Below are positions 31,196 to 42,365 of a stretch of DNA of 64,000 nucleotides, one piece after another. This DNA comes from Eledone cirrhosa (Eukaryota > Mollusca > Cephalopoda > Octopoda > Eledonidae), in assembly GCA_964016885.1 (NCBI GenBank), contig OZ024747.1:48240952-48304951 (forward strand), written 5' to 3'. The notes under the pieces are model-generated. The model was not told where the DNA came from. It made no database searches and worked only from the letters and a program-made list of their open reading frames with translations. The translations under genes were made by a program, and so were the position numbers. Position 1 is the stretch's first letter; the number at the start of each line of letters is the position of its first letter.

Positions 31196-32455
31196 TTTTC
31201 TGATAAAATAGAATATCACAGGGGTATATTTCAACGAGAGTCTCTCGGTCATTAAAACTCTTATACTTTCTGCTCAAGAAATGTGAAGGATACATAATTG
31301 GCTCACAGGAGGACAGAAATACGAACTTAACCCATAATCCTTTTATGGATGACTTGAAACTTTATGTCAAGAACATAAAGAGGATGAAGAAAAATCTTTC
31401 CTGGTTACAACGATTAAGAAAAATATGGTCATCAGAACTCTCTGCGCACAACGTGTTTGCTGTGCCTGTTCTAACACCAACGTTTGGAATCCTCAATTGG
31501 ACGATAGACGAAATCCAAGCAATTGATGTTAAAACCCGAAAAATCCTAAACCACACCGGAAAGTTCTATATCAACAGTAACACAGACCGCCTTTACATTG
31601 AAACGTAAGCAGGGAGGCGGAGGCCTAACATCAGTCCAGACAGTATTTGAGTGTCGCATCCCTCCGACAACATTTACGAACCTCCAAGCATAGGAGCCCA
31701 TCTATTGAACAACTCTGTCCGCATGATAAGTTCATATGAATTAGGAAGGAAATCCTTGAAAGACACAGTAATACCGCAGTGAATCAATGAATGAAAGATT
31801 ACATGCTTATCAGCAAAAAATCATGCATGGATATGTTGCCAGGAAGCTCCAGAGTGGGAGTAATATAGATAAGTAAAGTAGTCTATCTTGGACCAACAAC
31901 CGCTATATTGGCTCCGACTTTGAAGGATATGCATTTGCAATCCAAGAACAGGAAATCAACACGAAATACCTGATTCACAAAAGAGATAGGGATGCAAGTA
32001 AAACACCTAGGTGTGACAACAAATGCAGATTCTGCAGAATTAACATTGAAGATATCACCGATGTCATAAGCAGCTGTCCAAAGATGTCATCGCGGTACTA
32101 TCTACATATGAGGCAGAGTGTAGTTGCCAATTTACTATACAATGCAATCCGTAGAAAAAAGATAGCCCGACAATAAACATATAAAACGTTACAGCAAAGT
32201 GGAAGGCATACACATACATAATATGAAAGAGTACCTGTGGAATGTTCCAGTAAAAACTCCAATAAAATGCAGGCATAACAGACAAGATATAATTATATGG
32301 GATAGGGGAAAGAAGGCATGCACAGTAGTGGAAGTTAGCTGCCCAGCAGATGCCAATATAATATCAAAGAGTAGTGAAAAGGAGAATATTTATGCAAAAC
32401 TGATGAGAAATCTGCAGATATTCCACCCTGATTACACCTTCAGATTTATGCCTGT
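31196..32455 (+). pseudogene. LINE with restriction-like endonuclease, copy 2 (internally deleted)
   Basis: Close to the copy at 17945: pieces read LWTIDEIQAIDVKTRKILNH-type, the Cys/His cluster CRFCRINIEDITDVISSC near 32025, and the endonuclease region RQDIIIWDRGKKACTVVEVS near 32285. The catalytic region has become FMDDLKLYVK next to a deletion that joins it to the thumb. There are many stops and frameshifts. It ends near 32455, where unrelated sequence begins (32456-32690, unassigned). Confidence 0.75.
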
Positions 32456-32689
32456 GCGCGCCCCAGACGATGGACATTCCAGCACTCTGCGCTACGCAGA
32501 AAATGCACATGCTTGATACCCTGCACGTCGTGTTTCTTCACAAGAACATAGTCGATCAGATGTCACACTTTCTACCCAGGGTGCATCCATGTTGTCTTGT
32601 CCTTTTGCTGGAACATCATGCTTGCAATGAACAAATCTAACTCCACACACATCTGTAGCAAGAGGAGAATGTCAGATATGATGGACCCA

Positions 32690-33950
32690 TAAAGAAGAAG
32701 CGAACCAGCACTGAATATCTCAGGAGAGTAGTAATGAAAATGTGGTCATCAGAATTATCAGCGTACAACAAATACATTGCCCACAATACTTATGCTGTGC
32801 CAATCCTAACACCAACATTTAGCCTGCTGAACTGGCCATTGCAAGAACTAAGTGAGGTGGATGTAAGAACTCGCAAGCTTCTCAGTGTTACAGGAAACTT
32901 TAACATCAATGGTGATATGGATAGGCTATACTTCTCACGCAAGGAAGGTGGCCGGGGTCTCAAATCCATATTAACATCATACGAGACCCGAATAGTAACA
33001 CTGAAGCAACAACTTCAACAGAAGAAAAAGGTCGGCAACCATCTTGCCCAGGTCTATGAGCGCGAAGAAAATAATATCATTAGAATAGCCACTGATCTGG
33101 AGGAGAGATATGGAATAAGGTCTGATATAAATCTCTCTCCCAGATACATTGGAAGATCCTATTCAATGTTCGAACAAGATTAAAAAATGGACCAATTTTC
33201 AGAGAAAGTTGTGCATGGGTACCTGAGACGAAAAACCATAGAGGGAATACATCATTCAAAAAGCCTAGCATGGAGTTCCGACAAGGTTATAACATCCCAC
33301 CTTGAAGGATATCTCTATGCAATACAGGAACAAGAAATCCCTACCAAATATCTACTACACAAAAGAGGAGGGCCATCAGTCGACAATAAATGTAGGCTTT
33401 GTAAAACATAGATCGAAGATGTTAGCCACATTCTTGCCAACTGTGAAAGAATGAGGTCTCGTTACTCTCTCCCTATGAGACACAATGTGAGAGTGCATTT
33501 AGGAAAACAAAATTAAAAACAAATGGGGAGGAATATGTTGAGATAGATGGCACCAAAGAATACTGGTGGAACCTGAATATAAAAACTGCCACCAAATTAA
33601 AGCACAACCGGCCTGATATTGTTGTTTGGGACCACACATTGAAAACGTGCTCTGTTGTAGAGATCAACTGTCCACTTTATGTCAAAGGTGTAAGAAAACT
33701 ACAGGAGAAGGAGAACATCTACGGGCCATTGATGAGGAGTTTGCAGAACCAGTATCCAAGATACACCTTTAGCTTCATGCTCATCATTATTGGAGCTACA
33801 GGTTATATACCAACCCGCTTGGACCAAAGTATGACTGAACTCGGATTTGTGAACAAAGAGCGCGGCTCCCTAATTCATAGTCTACAAATGGCTGCGATAA
33901 CTGACACCTTCAAAATTTGCAAAACATTCTTGCGATTCAAGGAATGACAA
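32690..33950 (+). pseudogene. LINE with restriction-like endonuclease, copy 3 (3' part)
   Basis: A more diverged member: MWSSELSAYNKYIAHNTYAV, TPTFSLLNWPLQELSEVDVR and KEGGRGLKS in the thumb and connection. Then a zinc-knuckle-like CRLCKT...HILANC near 33395-33440, and a C-terminal endonuclease region RPDIVVWDHTLKTCSVVEIN near 33610. It ends at about 33947. The reverse transcriptase core is missing (5' truncation). The frame holds a few stops and one frameshift. Confidence 0.75.
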
Positions 33951-34544
33951 TTTCTTTTCTTTTACAATCTTGCCACCAGGAAGGTGGCCGGTCAAAAATG
34001 TACTCGAAATTAAGAGAAAGAGAAACATACATACATACTCCATTTCTTCCACTCGTTTATTTTTCAGTCTACCATACAATCGTATATCATCATTGTACTG
34101 TATTGTTCTTCCGTGATATTTTTCCATTGTTGACATTCCTATACATATATTAATATACACTATATATTTCTCAGTGTTTGTATGGGTCCGTCTCATTTAC
34201 TCCTTGATTTCTGCATTCAGAACGCTAAAAGACCAGTTCGACAATAAAAAAAGAAGCAAAACGAAAGATCGATAAAATGAACACCATACTTGAAAAAATA
34301 AGTGCAGGCGTCAATATGAACGTCTAAATCAAGGCAACACCCCAGCATGGTCGCACGCTACTGAATGAAACCAGTAAAAAAGTAAAAAAATATATATAGT
34401 ACACCCACACGCTCATATATATATATATATATATATACACAGATAAATCAACCAATTAATGGTAGGGTCCAAGCCTTATGAAGAACTCAATGTTATCCGT
34501 ATGTAGAAGATGTCGTGAAGCAAAGTTTAAAATACAAAATTTTC

Positions 34545-34787
34545 AAATAGTGAAAACAATGAAATTAAACAAAAAACGGTTAATTCATAGTAAAACTCAT
34601 TATTTTACGATCGTTTCTGGGGGGTAGTTCCCCGTATGTCCATTCTATTATTGATCTATGTAAAATATATTACAAAATATCATAGTAAGAAAATATACAT
34701 ACGTCTTCACTACCCGCCGTCTTCAGAAATAATGAGTTTTACTATGAATTAACCGTTTTTTGTTTAATTTCATTGTTTTCACTATTT
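34545..34787 (-). mobile_element. 61-bp perfect foldback carrying a hammerhead (I)
   Basis: Arms 34545-34605 and 34727-34787 are identical inverted copies over all 61 bases. The 121-bp centre supplies the rest of a hammerhead motif whose stem I is formed by these arms. It is non-coding. Perfect arms suggest recent formation or gene conversion. Confidence 0.75.
34596..34736 (-). ncRNA. hammerhead-ribozyme motif with intact core (I)
   Basis: Minus strand: stem I end CTCATTATTT; core CTGAAGA; stem II GGCGGGTAGT with ACTACCCCCC (9 of 10 pairs, but a C-A mismatch next to the core); GAA; stem III ACGATCGT (self-complementary); A as cleavage nucleotide (GUA); then AAATAATGAG pairing with the start. 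Stem I continues through the whole 61-bp arm. Confidence 0.65.
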
Positions 34788-34814
34788 ATATATATATATA
34801 TATATATATTAGAA

Positions 34815-35100
34815 TAGGTGCTCTGAAATAGAGATATATATATGAATGTATATATAGTGTATTTTTCAATACACTGTATGCTTAATTAAAAGCATTTTGA
34901 AGACCTTACGCTATTGTTTTAAAGTAGCGAGTGTCACTTACTTCAATTTTCAGCAAACAAGGGGAGATAAGTCGACAGAACTCTGTTTCGTACTTGTTGG
35001 TACTTATCAAAGCTCACCACTCCCCCCTGCACGCTGAAAATGATCAATGTTGGATTCTTATAGAATTCCAGTAATAAATTCTATAAGAATCCAACATTCA
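34815..35100 (-). mobile_element. hammerhead-type repeat (D) and small palindrome
   Basis: Diverged relative of 21431-21694 (shared: GAATGTATATATAGT, TTAATTAAAAGCATTTTGAA, GACCTTACGCT). A short inverted repeat (TTTTCAGC with GCTGAAAA) encloses the decayed hammerhead. Right after it a palindrome of about 22-bp arms (TGTTGGATTCTTATAGAATT) lies at 35049-35096. Confidence 0.6.
34966..35008 (-). ncRNA. decayed hammerhead motif (D)
   Basis: Minus strand: stem I GATAAGT with ACTTATC, GAA, stem III ACAGAGTTCTGT and the C cleavage base are all present. The core heptamer has become CCAACAA and stem II is lost, so it should be inactive. Confidence 0.5.
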
Positions 35101-35337
35101 TATGTCATACATCAATTTATGTATTTTATCTGAAGAGGACCTCTTGAAAAAACAGCACAGTAATATATATATAAAACAGTAATATATATAAAACATATAT
35201 TTTGATTACGTGAATTTCTCCATTTATTAATATTTTGAATAATGTTAATAACTTCAGAAAACTTCTTTGTTGAGTGCTTTTAATCTATTGTAAAACTATA
35301 TTCATTGAATAATCAATGAACCTTGTGTAACATTTGG

Positions 35338-35370
<33 letters not shown>

Positions 35371-35500
35371 TAGAAGGGATATTTAATTTGTTGGAAGTCC
35401 GACAAATATAAATGTTTATAACTGATTTAGAGCACTCAACAGCATACTGGAGTAAATATTAAACTATCCAGTGAATTTCCAACCGATAAGGTGTGATTTT
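35100..35500. other. no recognised gene
   Basis: AT-rich DNA with a TA run at 35338-35366. Nothing else is seen. Confidence 0.5.
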
Positions 35501-35504
35501 CATG

Positions 35505-35650
35505 GGTACGTCTCTATTTATAAAACAAACTTTGTATTTTACCTGATGAAAGCGTAGCAATGTTGTCTTGGTATCCTTGAAATATATAAAATATATATAA
35601 TAAAATAAATATGGTTTTATAAATATAGTTTCATTTATTTAATATCATTG
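35505..35650 (+). repeat. dispersed repeat R, copy 3
   Basis: Matches 7085-7225 and 1-95 with small indels, ending in the same TA run. Confidence 0.6.
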
Positions 35651-35770
35651 TATATATATATATACATACTGTATATATATATACATACTGTATATATATA
35701 TATATACCTGTTTGTACAGATCCCGTATATTTCCTTGCCTTTATTATATTATGTGTACTTATTTTATTTG

Positions 35771-36450
35771 TCTACACCACAGGTTCTCAATCCATTTAGG
35801 CCAAACGCCTCCTTTTGTCCCTCGAAATCATGAAACGCCCCCCCCCCCCCCGCCACCCTATTTTTTCACTTTTTCAATATACTACTGATTTTTATATCAG
35901 TAGATTACTAAAAAATTGATTAACAATATTCCAAACATGTGTGTATTATCTGATTATGTGTTGTATGTGGTCCTAGATGTGTGTTCTACTCGCTTCTGTT
36001 TTTTTCTTTTCTTGTTTTTATTTGTAATATTATTTATACAATAGGTAATAAAATAGATCTCCATAGTGTTAACTCGTTACGGTTGAGTCAATAATTTCAG
36101 ACAAGATTCTAACTGTCTGTGCTCAAAGTGTCTTTGACCCAGTTGACTGTGGGTTTTTCCATTTTTAGGATCTCAATTACCGGACATGCCTGCACACCTG
36201 CTCACAGCTGCAGACAGCATAACTATAGTCTGACCGCAGCTGTGAGCAGGTGTGCAGGCATGTCCGGTAATTGAGACGTTAACCGGTAATTGAGATCCTA
36301 AAAAATGGAAAAAACCCAGTGCCCCCCTAACCCCCTCCCCCAGCTCCAAACGCCCCCCTAACACGACCTTGCTCCCAAACGCCCCCCTGGAGTTCTGAAA
36401 CGCCCCCCGGGGGTGCATATGCCTCCCGTTGAGAACCTTTGGTCTACACC
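35771..36450 (+). mobile_element. hAT-like MITE with 8-bp target duplication
   Basis: The word TCTACACC occurs at 35771-35778 and again at 36443-36450. Inside it the ends are inverted: ACAGGTTCTCAA on the left, CCAAAGGTTCTCAA reading in from the right. An 8-bp duplication and such ends fit hAT elements. The interior has runs of C (35838-35851 and CGCCCCCC blocks) and a long palindrome, listed separately. There is no transposase. Confidence 0.7.
36171..36299. repeat. long GC-rich palindrome inside the hAT-like MITE
   Basis: Arms of about 44 bp (containing CTCAATTACCGGACATGCC and GCACACCTGCTCACAGCTGC) face each other across about 22 bp. On the right side CCGGTAATTGAGA is repeated once more before the outer arm resumes. 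It would fold into a very stable hairpin. Confidence 0.8.
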
Positions 36451-36639
36451 ATATCTCTTTATCTCGTATATTGTTGCATCCTATGTTTTTCTCTCTCTTC
36501 TACTGCACGACTGTACACCAACTCTAATTAACCCAAGCTTTAACTTTAATTTATCTCTTATTCACCCTCATCTGTCTCACTCTTGCTATTTCCTTTAAGT
36601 TACCTTAAGTTAGACTACACCTAATTTAATTGTTTCTAC

Positions 36640-36835
36640 TTTTGGCACAAGGCCAGCAATTACTCAGTACATTACTGGTACTTTATTTTATCGACCCCGT
36701 AAGGATGAAAGGCAAAGTTAACCTCGGCGGGATTTGAACTCAGAATGGCAAGGGCCGTAACTCTATGCGTCAAAGCATGGCGTCCGACCCTCTACCAATA
36801 CTGCCAATCTACCGCCCTACATTACACTACACCTA
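36640..36835 (-). mobile_element. tRNA-derived SINE (minus strand)
   Basis: Minus-strand copy of the family at 20174: head GGTAGAGGGTCGGACGCCAT, B-box-like GAGTTCAAATCCCGCC, body GTCGATAAAATAAAGTACC, tail GGCCTTGTGCCAAAAGTAG. Confidence 0.85.
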
Positions 36836-36899
36836 ATTTAATGTATTTAAATTTATCTCTAAACCTTCTTCACGTGTCTTATTTTGATATTCGCTTTAA

Positions 36900-37620
36900 G
36901 TTACCTTTAAGTTAAGTTAATTGGCAAGGGAACAACCTAATAGCTCCATCCCGGTCAGGCATGTTGGTCCGGGGACCTTGATCGGTTTCATGGATATTTG
37001 ACATAAGCTGCGGGGAACAATCCTACTGCCCAATCCCCTCCCGGACATTCCCTTTATATGTCGTAAGATTTCACTCTGACGTCCCGCTCATCGAGTGCTT
37101 AAATTTCCAATCGGACATCTAGATACGACCCATAGAGCTTGTTCAAACTGGGAACTGGCGAGGAGTACGGACGGCTACCATGCCTCCAATAATTTCGAAC
37201 CAGTTAAACTATAACTATACAACATCTACGTTATATTCTCTAGTTTTAGCAGGCCTACAGGCATCTCATTTTCTTCATGGTATCGGTTATAATACTCACA
37301 GTTGTTGCAGACCTGTGGATAATATGGGGTTGGGAGGAGATGCATGTCAGTACTATTATAGCAGCCGCTGTCACTACTACTACAACAGTTACTGATAGAG
37401 GGAGGAGGGAGAAGGGCTACCAGCCGTTTTCGTTCCTTCATAAACTGACCAACACTTCCGCTAAAATTCTTAGGTTCATATATGGGCCGGCTGTCGAGGA
37501 AAACAACACCACACGTTCGGCCATCCTGCTGTATCATGAAAAGAAAATCTTTTTCGGGGAAATTATTGGATTTTTCCAAATTTATAGGTTTCTTAGGAAC
37601 TTTCAATGTTTATTTTAGGT
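36900..37620. other. unassigned stretch, moderate GC
   Basis: More GC-rich than its surroundings and free of simple repeats. Short frames on both strands (for example 37226-37606 minus, about 126 codons, and 37277-37618 plus) have no motif that I recognise. It could be an old transposon part. Confidence 0.3.
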
Positions 37621-37711
37621 TTTGCCCTCTAAAGAACTCAGGCTATCATAACTGATAGTCCCCAGGGAAATATTAATAACGGAGTTTTAAATAAACCTGA
37701 ATCAACTGAAT

Positions 37712-38160
<449 letters not shown>

Positions 38161-38205
38161 TTCTTTATAACCCCTGTTTTGTATAGAACCTTACTCCCCT
38201 TTCAA

Positions 38206-38212
<7 letters not shown>

Positions 38213-38252
<40 letters not shown>
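38213..38252 (+). repeat. TA microsatellite
   Basis: TA run; further TA blocks lie at 38493-38522 and 38539-38564. The sequence 38253-38490 shows no gene. Confidence 0.85.
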
Positions 38253-38255
<3 letters not shown>

Positions 38256-38489
38256 TTGAGTATATATTTATTTATTTATTTATATTTCCCTTAAGTCAGT
38301 ATTGTTTGTTTGGGTATGGTTGTTGTTATTTCATTCGTTCTTTCTGTTCAACTTCGATCTTCTTTGTTCTATCCCAGCTGCTTCTCTGATTTGCCACCTA
38401 CCTGTAGAGTCATTTCTATGCTTAGATATTATTTTTATTTCTATGCTGTCTATATTACCGTCAGGTCTTTGTCTGGCGTGTTCATATAG

Positions 38490-38525
<36 letters not shown>

Positions 38526-38532
38526 GTGCGTG

Positions 38533-38564
<32 letters not shown>

Positions 38565-38570
38565 CAGGGT

Positions 38571-38645
38571 GTCCCCAAAAATGTGTACACATATTTATTA
38601 GAATACTGTCGAAGTGTGTATATATTTTTTGTGACATCCTGTATA
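38571..38645 (+). mobile_element. mariner-type mini-MITE
   Basis: About 71 bp with ends CAGGGTGTCCCCAAAAA and, inverted, CAGGATGTCACAAAAAA, both flanked by TA. The ends are similar over about 28 bases, so the element is almost all terminal repeat. Confidence 0.6.
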
Positions 38646-38822
38646 CAGTGAAATTCTTTTATAACGAAATTCACGGAGTATAAAAAAATTCGTTGTAACG
38701 AAAAATTCTTTATAACGGGATCGACGTAATACACAGAGCGTGTGGCCGGGGATTGAAAAAAAATCCGTTATACTGAAAAGTTCGTTATAATGGTATTCGA
38801 CATAACGGAATTTTACCTGTAT
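38645..38822 (+). mobile_element. pogo/Tigger-like MITE
   Basis: Ends CAGTGAAATTCTTTTATAAC and, inverted, CAGGTAAAATTCCGTTATG, flanked by TA. The interior has TTATAACG repeats, typical of pogo-derived MITEs. It abuts the mariner mini-MITE directly. Confidence 0.65.
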
Positions 38823-39387
38823 ATATATATATATATGTACACACACACACACACATACATATATATGTGTATATATTTATACACACAGAAATCTAACCCC
38901 TCGCTCTCTTTCTCTCTCTCTATATATATATAGACATACACATACACATTCACGCACATGTGTTTATCTATTCATCCACTTATTCAAAAACACACACACA
39001 CATATACATACAAAAAAACACACACACATACACACAATTTAAAAACTCCATCCTGAGGGAAAAATATTCTCAGAATGGTTAGAAAATGTTTATTTTAAAA
39101 GAATGTTTCGTTTATTCCTTAACTAAACCCTTATTTCCGATGACGGGAACTAATAGATTATACAGTTATTCTCCAGTATAAACTCTCTGTATGGCGACAC
39201 CCATGTGAGTCAAACCACGTGACCACACACACACCTGACACCCTCTATTTATACGGATTATTATGCTTATGCCTAAGTTTTGATGACATGCATACACATA
39301 CAGATATGCGTGTGGCCATAGACACTCATACACACACATGTATATCACTATATATATATATATACAGTGATACATATATATATATAC

Positions 39388-39420
39388 TAGACCACCCGTG
39401 ACCCGTTCGGTCACGTTCAT
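39388..39420 (-). mobile_element. Helitron 3' terminus (minus strand)
   Basis: On the minus strand the hairpin GTGACC-GAACG-GGTCAC is followed after 8 bases by CTAG and then T. This matches a Helitron 3' end. The other end is not defined. Confidence 0.45.
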
Positions 39421-39489
39421 TTAAAAATAATTTTAAAATAATTAAAATATACGCAGACATGTTTATAATGTAAAATGAAATTGGAAGGC

Positions 39490-39492
<3 letters not shown>

Positions 39493-39535
<43 letters not shown>
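39493..39535 (+). repeat. TA microsatellite
   Basis: TA run; similar blocks at 39723-39760 and 39890-39917, with CA and GC variants. From 38830 to 39380 the sequence is CA/TA-rich with no gene. Confidence 0.9.
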
Positions 39536-39536
<1 letters not shown>

Positions 39537-39537
<1 letters not shown>

Positions 39538-39642
39538 GAAAAAGTATGACCCCGATGGCAGAGCTCAAGCCGTTTCGACGGCTATTTCTGAAAATAGCCG
39601 TCGAAACGGCTTGAGCTCTGCCGTCGGGGTTATACTTTTTCC
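39537..39642 (+). repeat. 51-bp-arm palindrome with hammerhead-like half
   Basis: Arms of 51 bp with two differences meet at the 4-base centre CTGA (39588-39591 approx.). On the plus strand, the right half gives GAA, stem III ACGGC/GCCGT, C, and GGGGTTATAC, which could pair with GTATGACCCC of the left arm as stem I. The core heptamer between is altered. It is related to the fragment at 28968-29030. Confidence 0.6.
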
Positions 39643-39721
39643 TATTACCCACTCTACTACCCTAAGTATTGAATACTCTGGTGCGTTATGGCCCATTTGG
39701 TTCCTTACCACAATTCCTTCG

Positions 39722-39766
<45 letters not shown>

Positions 39767-39886
39767 CGCGTGTGTGTGTATACATACACACACACATATA
39801 TATATATATACACATATATATCTTTGTAAACATATATGTGTGTGTGTATATACGTCTGTGACCTATATACACTGGTCACTCCCCCC

Positions 39887-39924
<38 letters not shown>

Positions 39925-40039
39925 CACACACACACCTTGTCCTAACTCAAGTTATATGATACATATGACTTAATATTCAGTCACCAAATTCGAGTTAAAT
40001 ACAGTAATGTTGTATTCGATTCTTTGAAGTCCCCTGTTA

Positions 40040-40480
40040 TAATTTGATTCAAAACACCACCTGCTCTCCCCTCTTCCATTTTCTTCCCCTGTCTCCTTCT
40101 CTCTCCCTCTCTTTCTGTCTCTCTTTCAATCTACTCACTCACAACCACTATTTCTTTCTCTCACTATCTTTCTCTTTATATATTTATGAAGGTACCCGGA
40201 AAAACCCTGTATCTAGGGAATCCATTTCAGGGGCAACTTCCTTTCAAAGTATTTTCCCATTATGCGCCGTTTTGGCTGTATTAAATTACAGACTAGCACA
40301 CAATCACAGAGTTTTAGTAGTATATAGATATATAGTTCAAGAATAAAGGATTAATACGAGAAATATAAGAATAAACGAAAAATACAAGAGTTTCGCTATG
40401 AATGTTTTAAGCTATAGTTGTGTCATAGCTATTTCGGTGGCCGTGTGAGAATGTCAGACATGTTTTGAATTTCTCTCCAT
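40040..40480. other. no recognised gene
   Basis: CT-rich then mixed sequence. A weak hammerhead-like stem occurs near 40395-40490 (see rejected items). Confidence 0.4.
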
Positions 40481-40745
40481 CTTCAGTGGCATTTACTCCC
40501 TCGGTACCGAGAAAAGAATAAGTGGTATAGGGTTAGTAGAGTAGATGGTGGTAGTGGTTGCGATGGTTGGGATGGTTGTTGTTGCAGCTTTGGTAGTTGT
40601 GATGGATGTGAGCCTTTAACCCTTGATGGATTGTTAGAGGCGCCATCTTGACACACAGCGTGTCTGGGACATCTTAAACCCGGCGGAGCACACCGCTCCC
40701 CAGATCGGAACACAGCCGAGTTCTTCCAGAGAAAGAAAAAGAGAG
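40480..40745 (-). repeat. dispersed repeat Q, copy 1
   Basis: On the minus strand, the stretch starting CTTTTTCTTTCTCTGGAAG, with ACTCGGCTGTGTTCCGATCT and CCGCCGGGTTTAAGATGTCC, resembles 60980-61075 on the plus strand. A 101-codon minus frame (40483-40788) crosses it (RSGERCAPPGLRCPRHAVC). Coding status is unknown. Confidence 0.45.
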
Positions 40746-40796
40746 CAATGATAAAAAGAGGAATGATAAAGGAAGAATCATACTCCAATACTGGAG

Positions 40797-40880
40797 AGGC
40801 ACTTTATTTATCGACCTTGAAAGGATGAATGGCAAAGTTGACCTCGGTGGGATTTGAATTCAGTGTGCAGTGAGCCGTGG
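40797..40880 (-). mobile_element. SINE fragment (minus strand)
   Basis: Minus strand: GAATTCAAATCCCACCGAGG, TTTGCCATTCATCCTTTC, GTCGATAAATAAAGTGCC. Partial copy of the 20174 family. Confidence 0.65.
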
Positions 40881-40960
40881 TGATTGTAATGGTTTAAGCG
40901 GATGTGAGGTATCTGGTGATTATAAGGCTGTGGTAGTGGTGGCGATGATTGTGGTTGTTG

Positions 40961-41200
40961 GGATGGGTGTGGTGGTGTCGATGGCCATGGTACTGTGTTG
41001 GGATGGGTGTGGTGGTGTCGATGGCCATGGTACTGTGTTGGGATGGGTGTGGTGGTGTCGATGGCCATGGTACTGTGTTGGGATGGGTGTGGTGGTGTCG
41101 ATGGCCATGGTACTGTGTTGGGATGGGTGTGGTGGTGTCGATGGCCATGGTACTGTGTTGGGATGGGTGTGGTGGTGTCGATGGCCATGGTACTGTGTTG
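40961..41200 (+). repeat. 40-bp tandem repeat, six units
   Basis: Six near-identical 40-bp units start GGATGGGTGTGGTGGTGTCG. The period is not a multiple of three but lacks stops, so long His/Pro or Trp/Gly frames appear on both strands; these are not genes. The flanks (40920-40960, 41200-41310) are degenerate GGT/GTT sequence. Confidence 0.9.
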
Positions 41201-41609
41201 GGATGGTTGTGATTGTAATGGCGATTGTTGGGATTGTGGTTGTTGGGATGGTTGTGATTGCAGTGCTGTGGCTGTGGGGGTGGTGGCGATGATTGTGGTA
41301 CTGTGTTGGTGTCACGAGACACTGGAATGACGTCACAGTTATGTAGCTGTTGCTTGCCCTATTAACTGCACATTTCAAATGAACATCTCCGTGTATAAAA
41401 GGGGTTGAATTAGTAGACGTTGCATTTAATGAAATTACATAAACTTAACCCCATGAAGGACGGAGTTTAGTAATTACGAATTAGTTAACAGACTGCAATA
41501 TGATATCATTAAGGGCGGAGCTACATTATAAAGCACGTACTCAGCAGACAGCAGTTAATATTATTAAGCGGACCTGTGAGTCGTTAGCGAATCGGATTAA
41601 ATACTTCAC

Positions 41610-41745
41610 AGTATTAGTTCCGAATCTCTGCACTCTGGGTTCAAATCCTGTTAAGGTCAACTTTGCTTTTTATCAACGCCAGCACGTGACTGATATTCTA
41701 TATTTTATCGTCGTTACCGGAAGAATGGAAGGCAAAGTTGACTGA
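41610..41745 (+). mobile_element. decayed SINE fragment
   Basis: CTGGGTTCAAATCCTGTTAA and GGTCAACTTTGC match the SINE B-box and body, but the rest is scrambled and partly inverted (GGAAGGCAAAGTTGAC). The sequence 41335-41600 and 41770-42005 shows no feature. Confidence 0.45.
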
Positions 41746-42009
41746 GAGTATAGAGAGCTGGAACAGAAAACTTTGGGCCCTCCTCCACCACCACAACCAC
41801 CACGCTCTAACGACTTTGCTAATTCCGCCGCCTTACAATAAAAGTACACCAGAAAACATTTCCTATTTCCAGAAAATCCCATAATCCCACAGGATATGAA
41901 ATTCATTGAACACAATATGAACAATATTATTAAATAATTCTTAGAAATTGTTTCTAAATGATTCTAATTTTAAATAAAGGAAAACTGAAATAAAGAAACA
42001 ATGACAAAA

Positions 42010-42365
42010 AGAATAACAATAGTTTCTAATTTTGGTACAAGGTCAGTTATTTATGGACAGAGTAAAGTTGATTACATTGACCCCAGTACTTGACCTATCG
42101 ACCTCGGAAGGATGAAATGCAGAGTTGACCTCAGCAGGAACAAATAGCGTTAAGCATTTGTGCGACGCTCTACCGATTCTTACAATCCACAATCCTTATG
42201 TAAACAATTTTTAATTTGGGCACAAGGCCAACAATTTATGGGAAAGGGAAAGTTGATTAAATTGACTTGTGCGTTATTTTATCGTCGAAAAGTTGACCCC
42301 TGCGAAAAGTTGACCTCTTACTCAGAAAGTAAAGCGCCATAAATAAACGCTATAACCATTTTGCC
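42010..42365 (-). mobile_element. two decayed SINE copies in tandem (minus strand)
   Basis: Two successive minus-strand copies have tails at about 42017 (TTTGGTACAAGGTCAG) and 42217 (TTGGGCACAAGGCCAAC). Bodies (GACCTCGGAAGGATGAAATG) and worn heads follow. Confidence 0.55.

Noticed and set aside
32456..32690. Possible coding piece between two LINE fragments
   Set aside because: No motif could be recognised and the frames are short; left unassigned.
40395..40490. Another hammerhead on the minus strand (CTGAAGA, distant GAAA)
   Set aside because: Stem II pairs poorly and the base at the cleavage position would be G, which is not allowed.
40808..41378. His/Pro-rich proteins on the minus strand and Trp/Gly-rich ones on the plus strand
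   Set aside because: They follow the 40-bp tandem repeat exactly.
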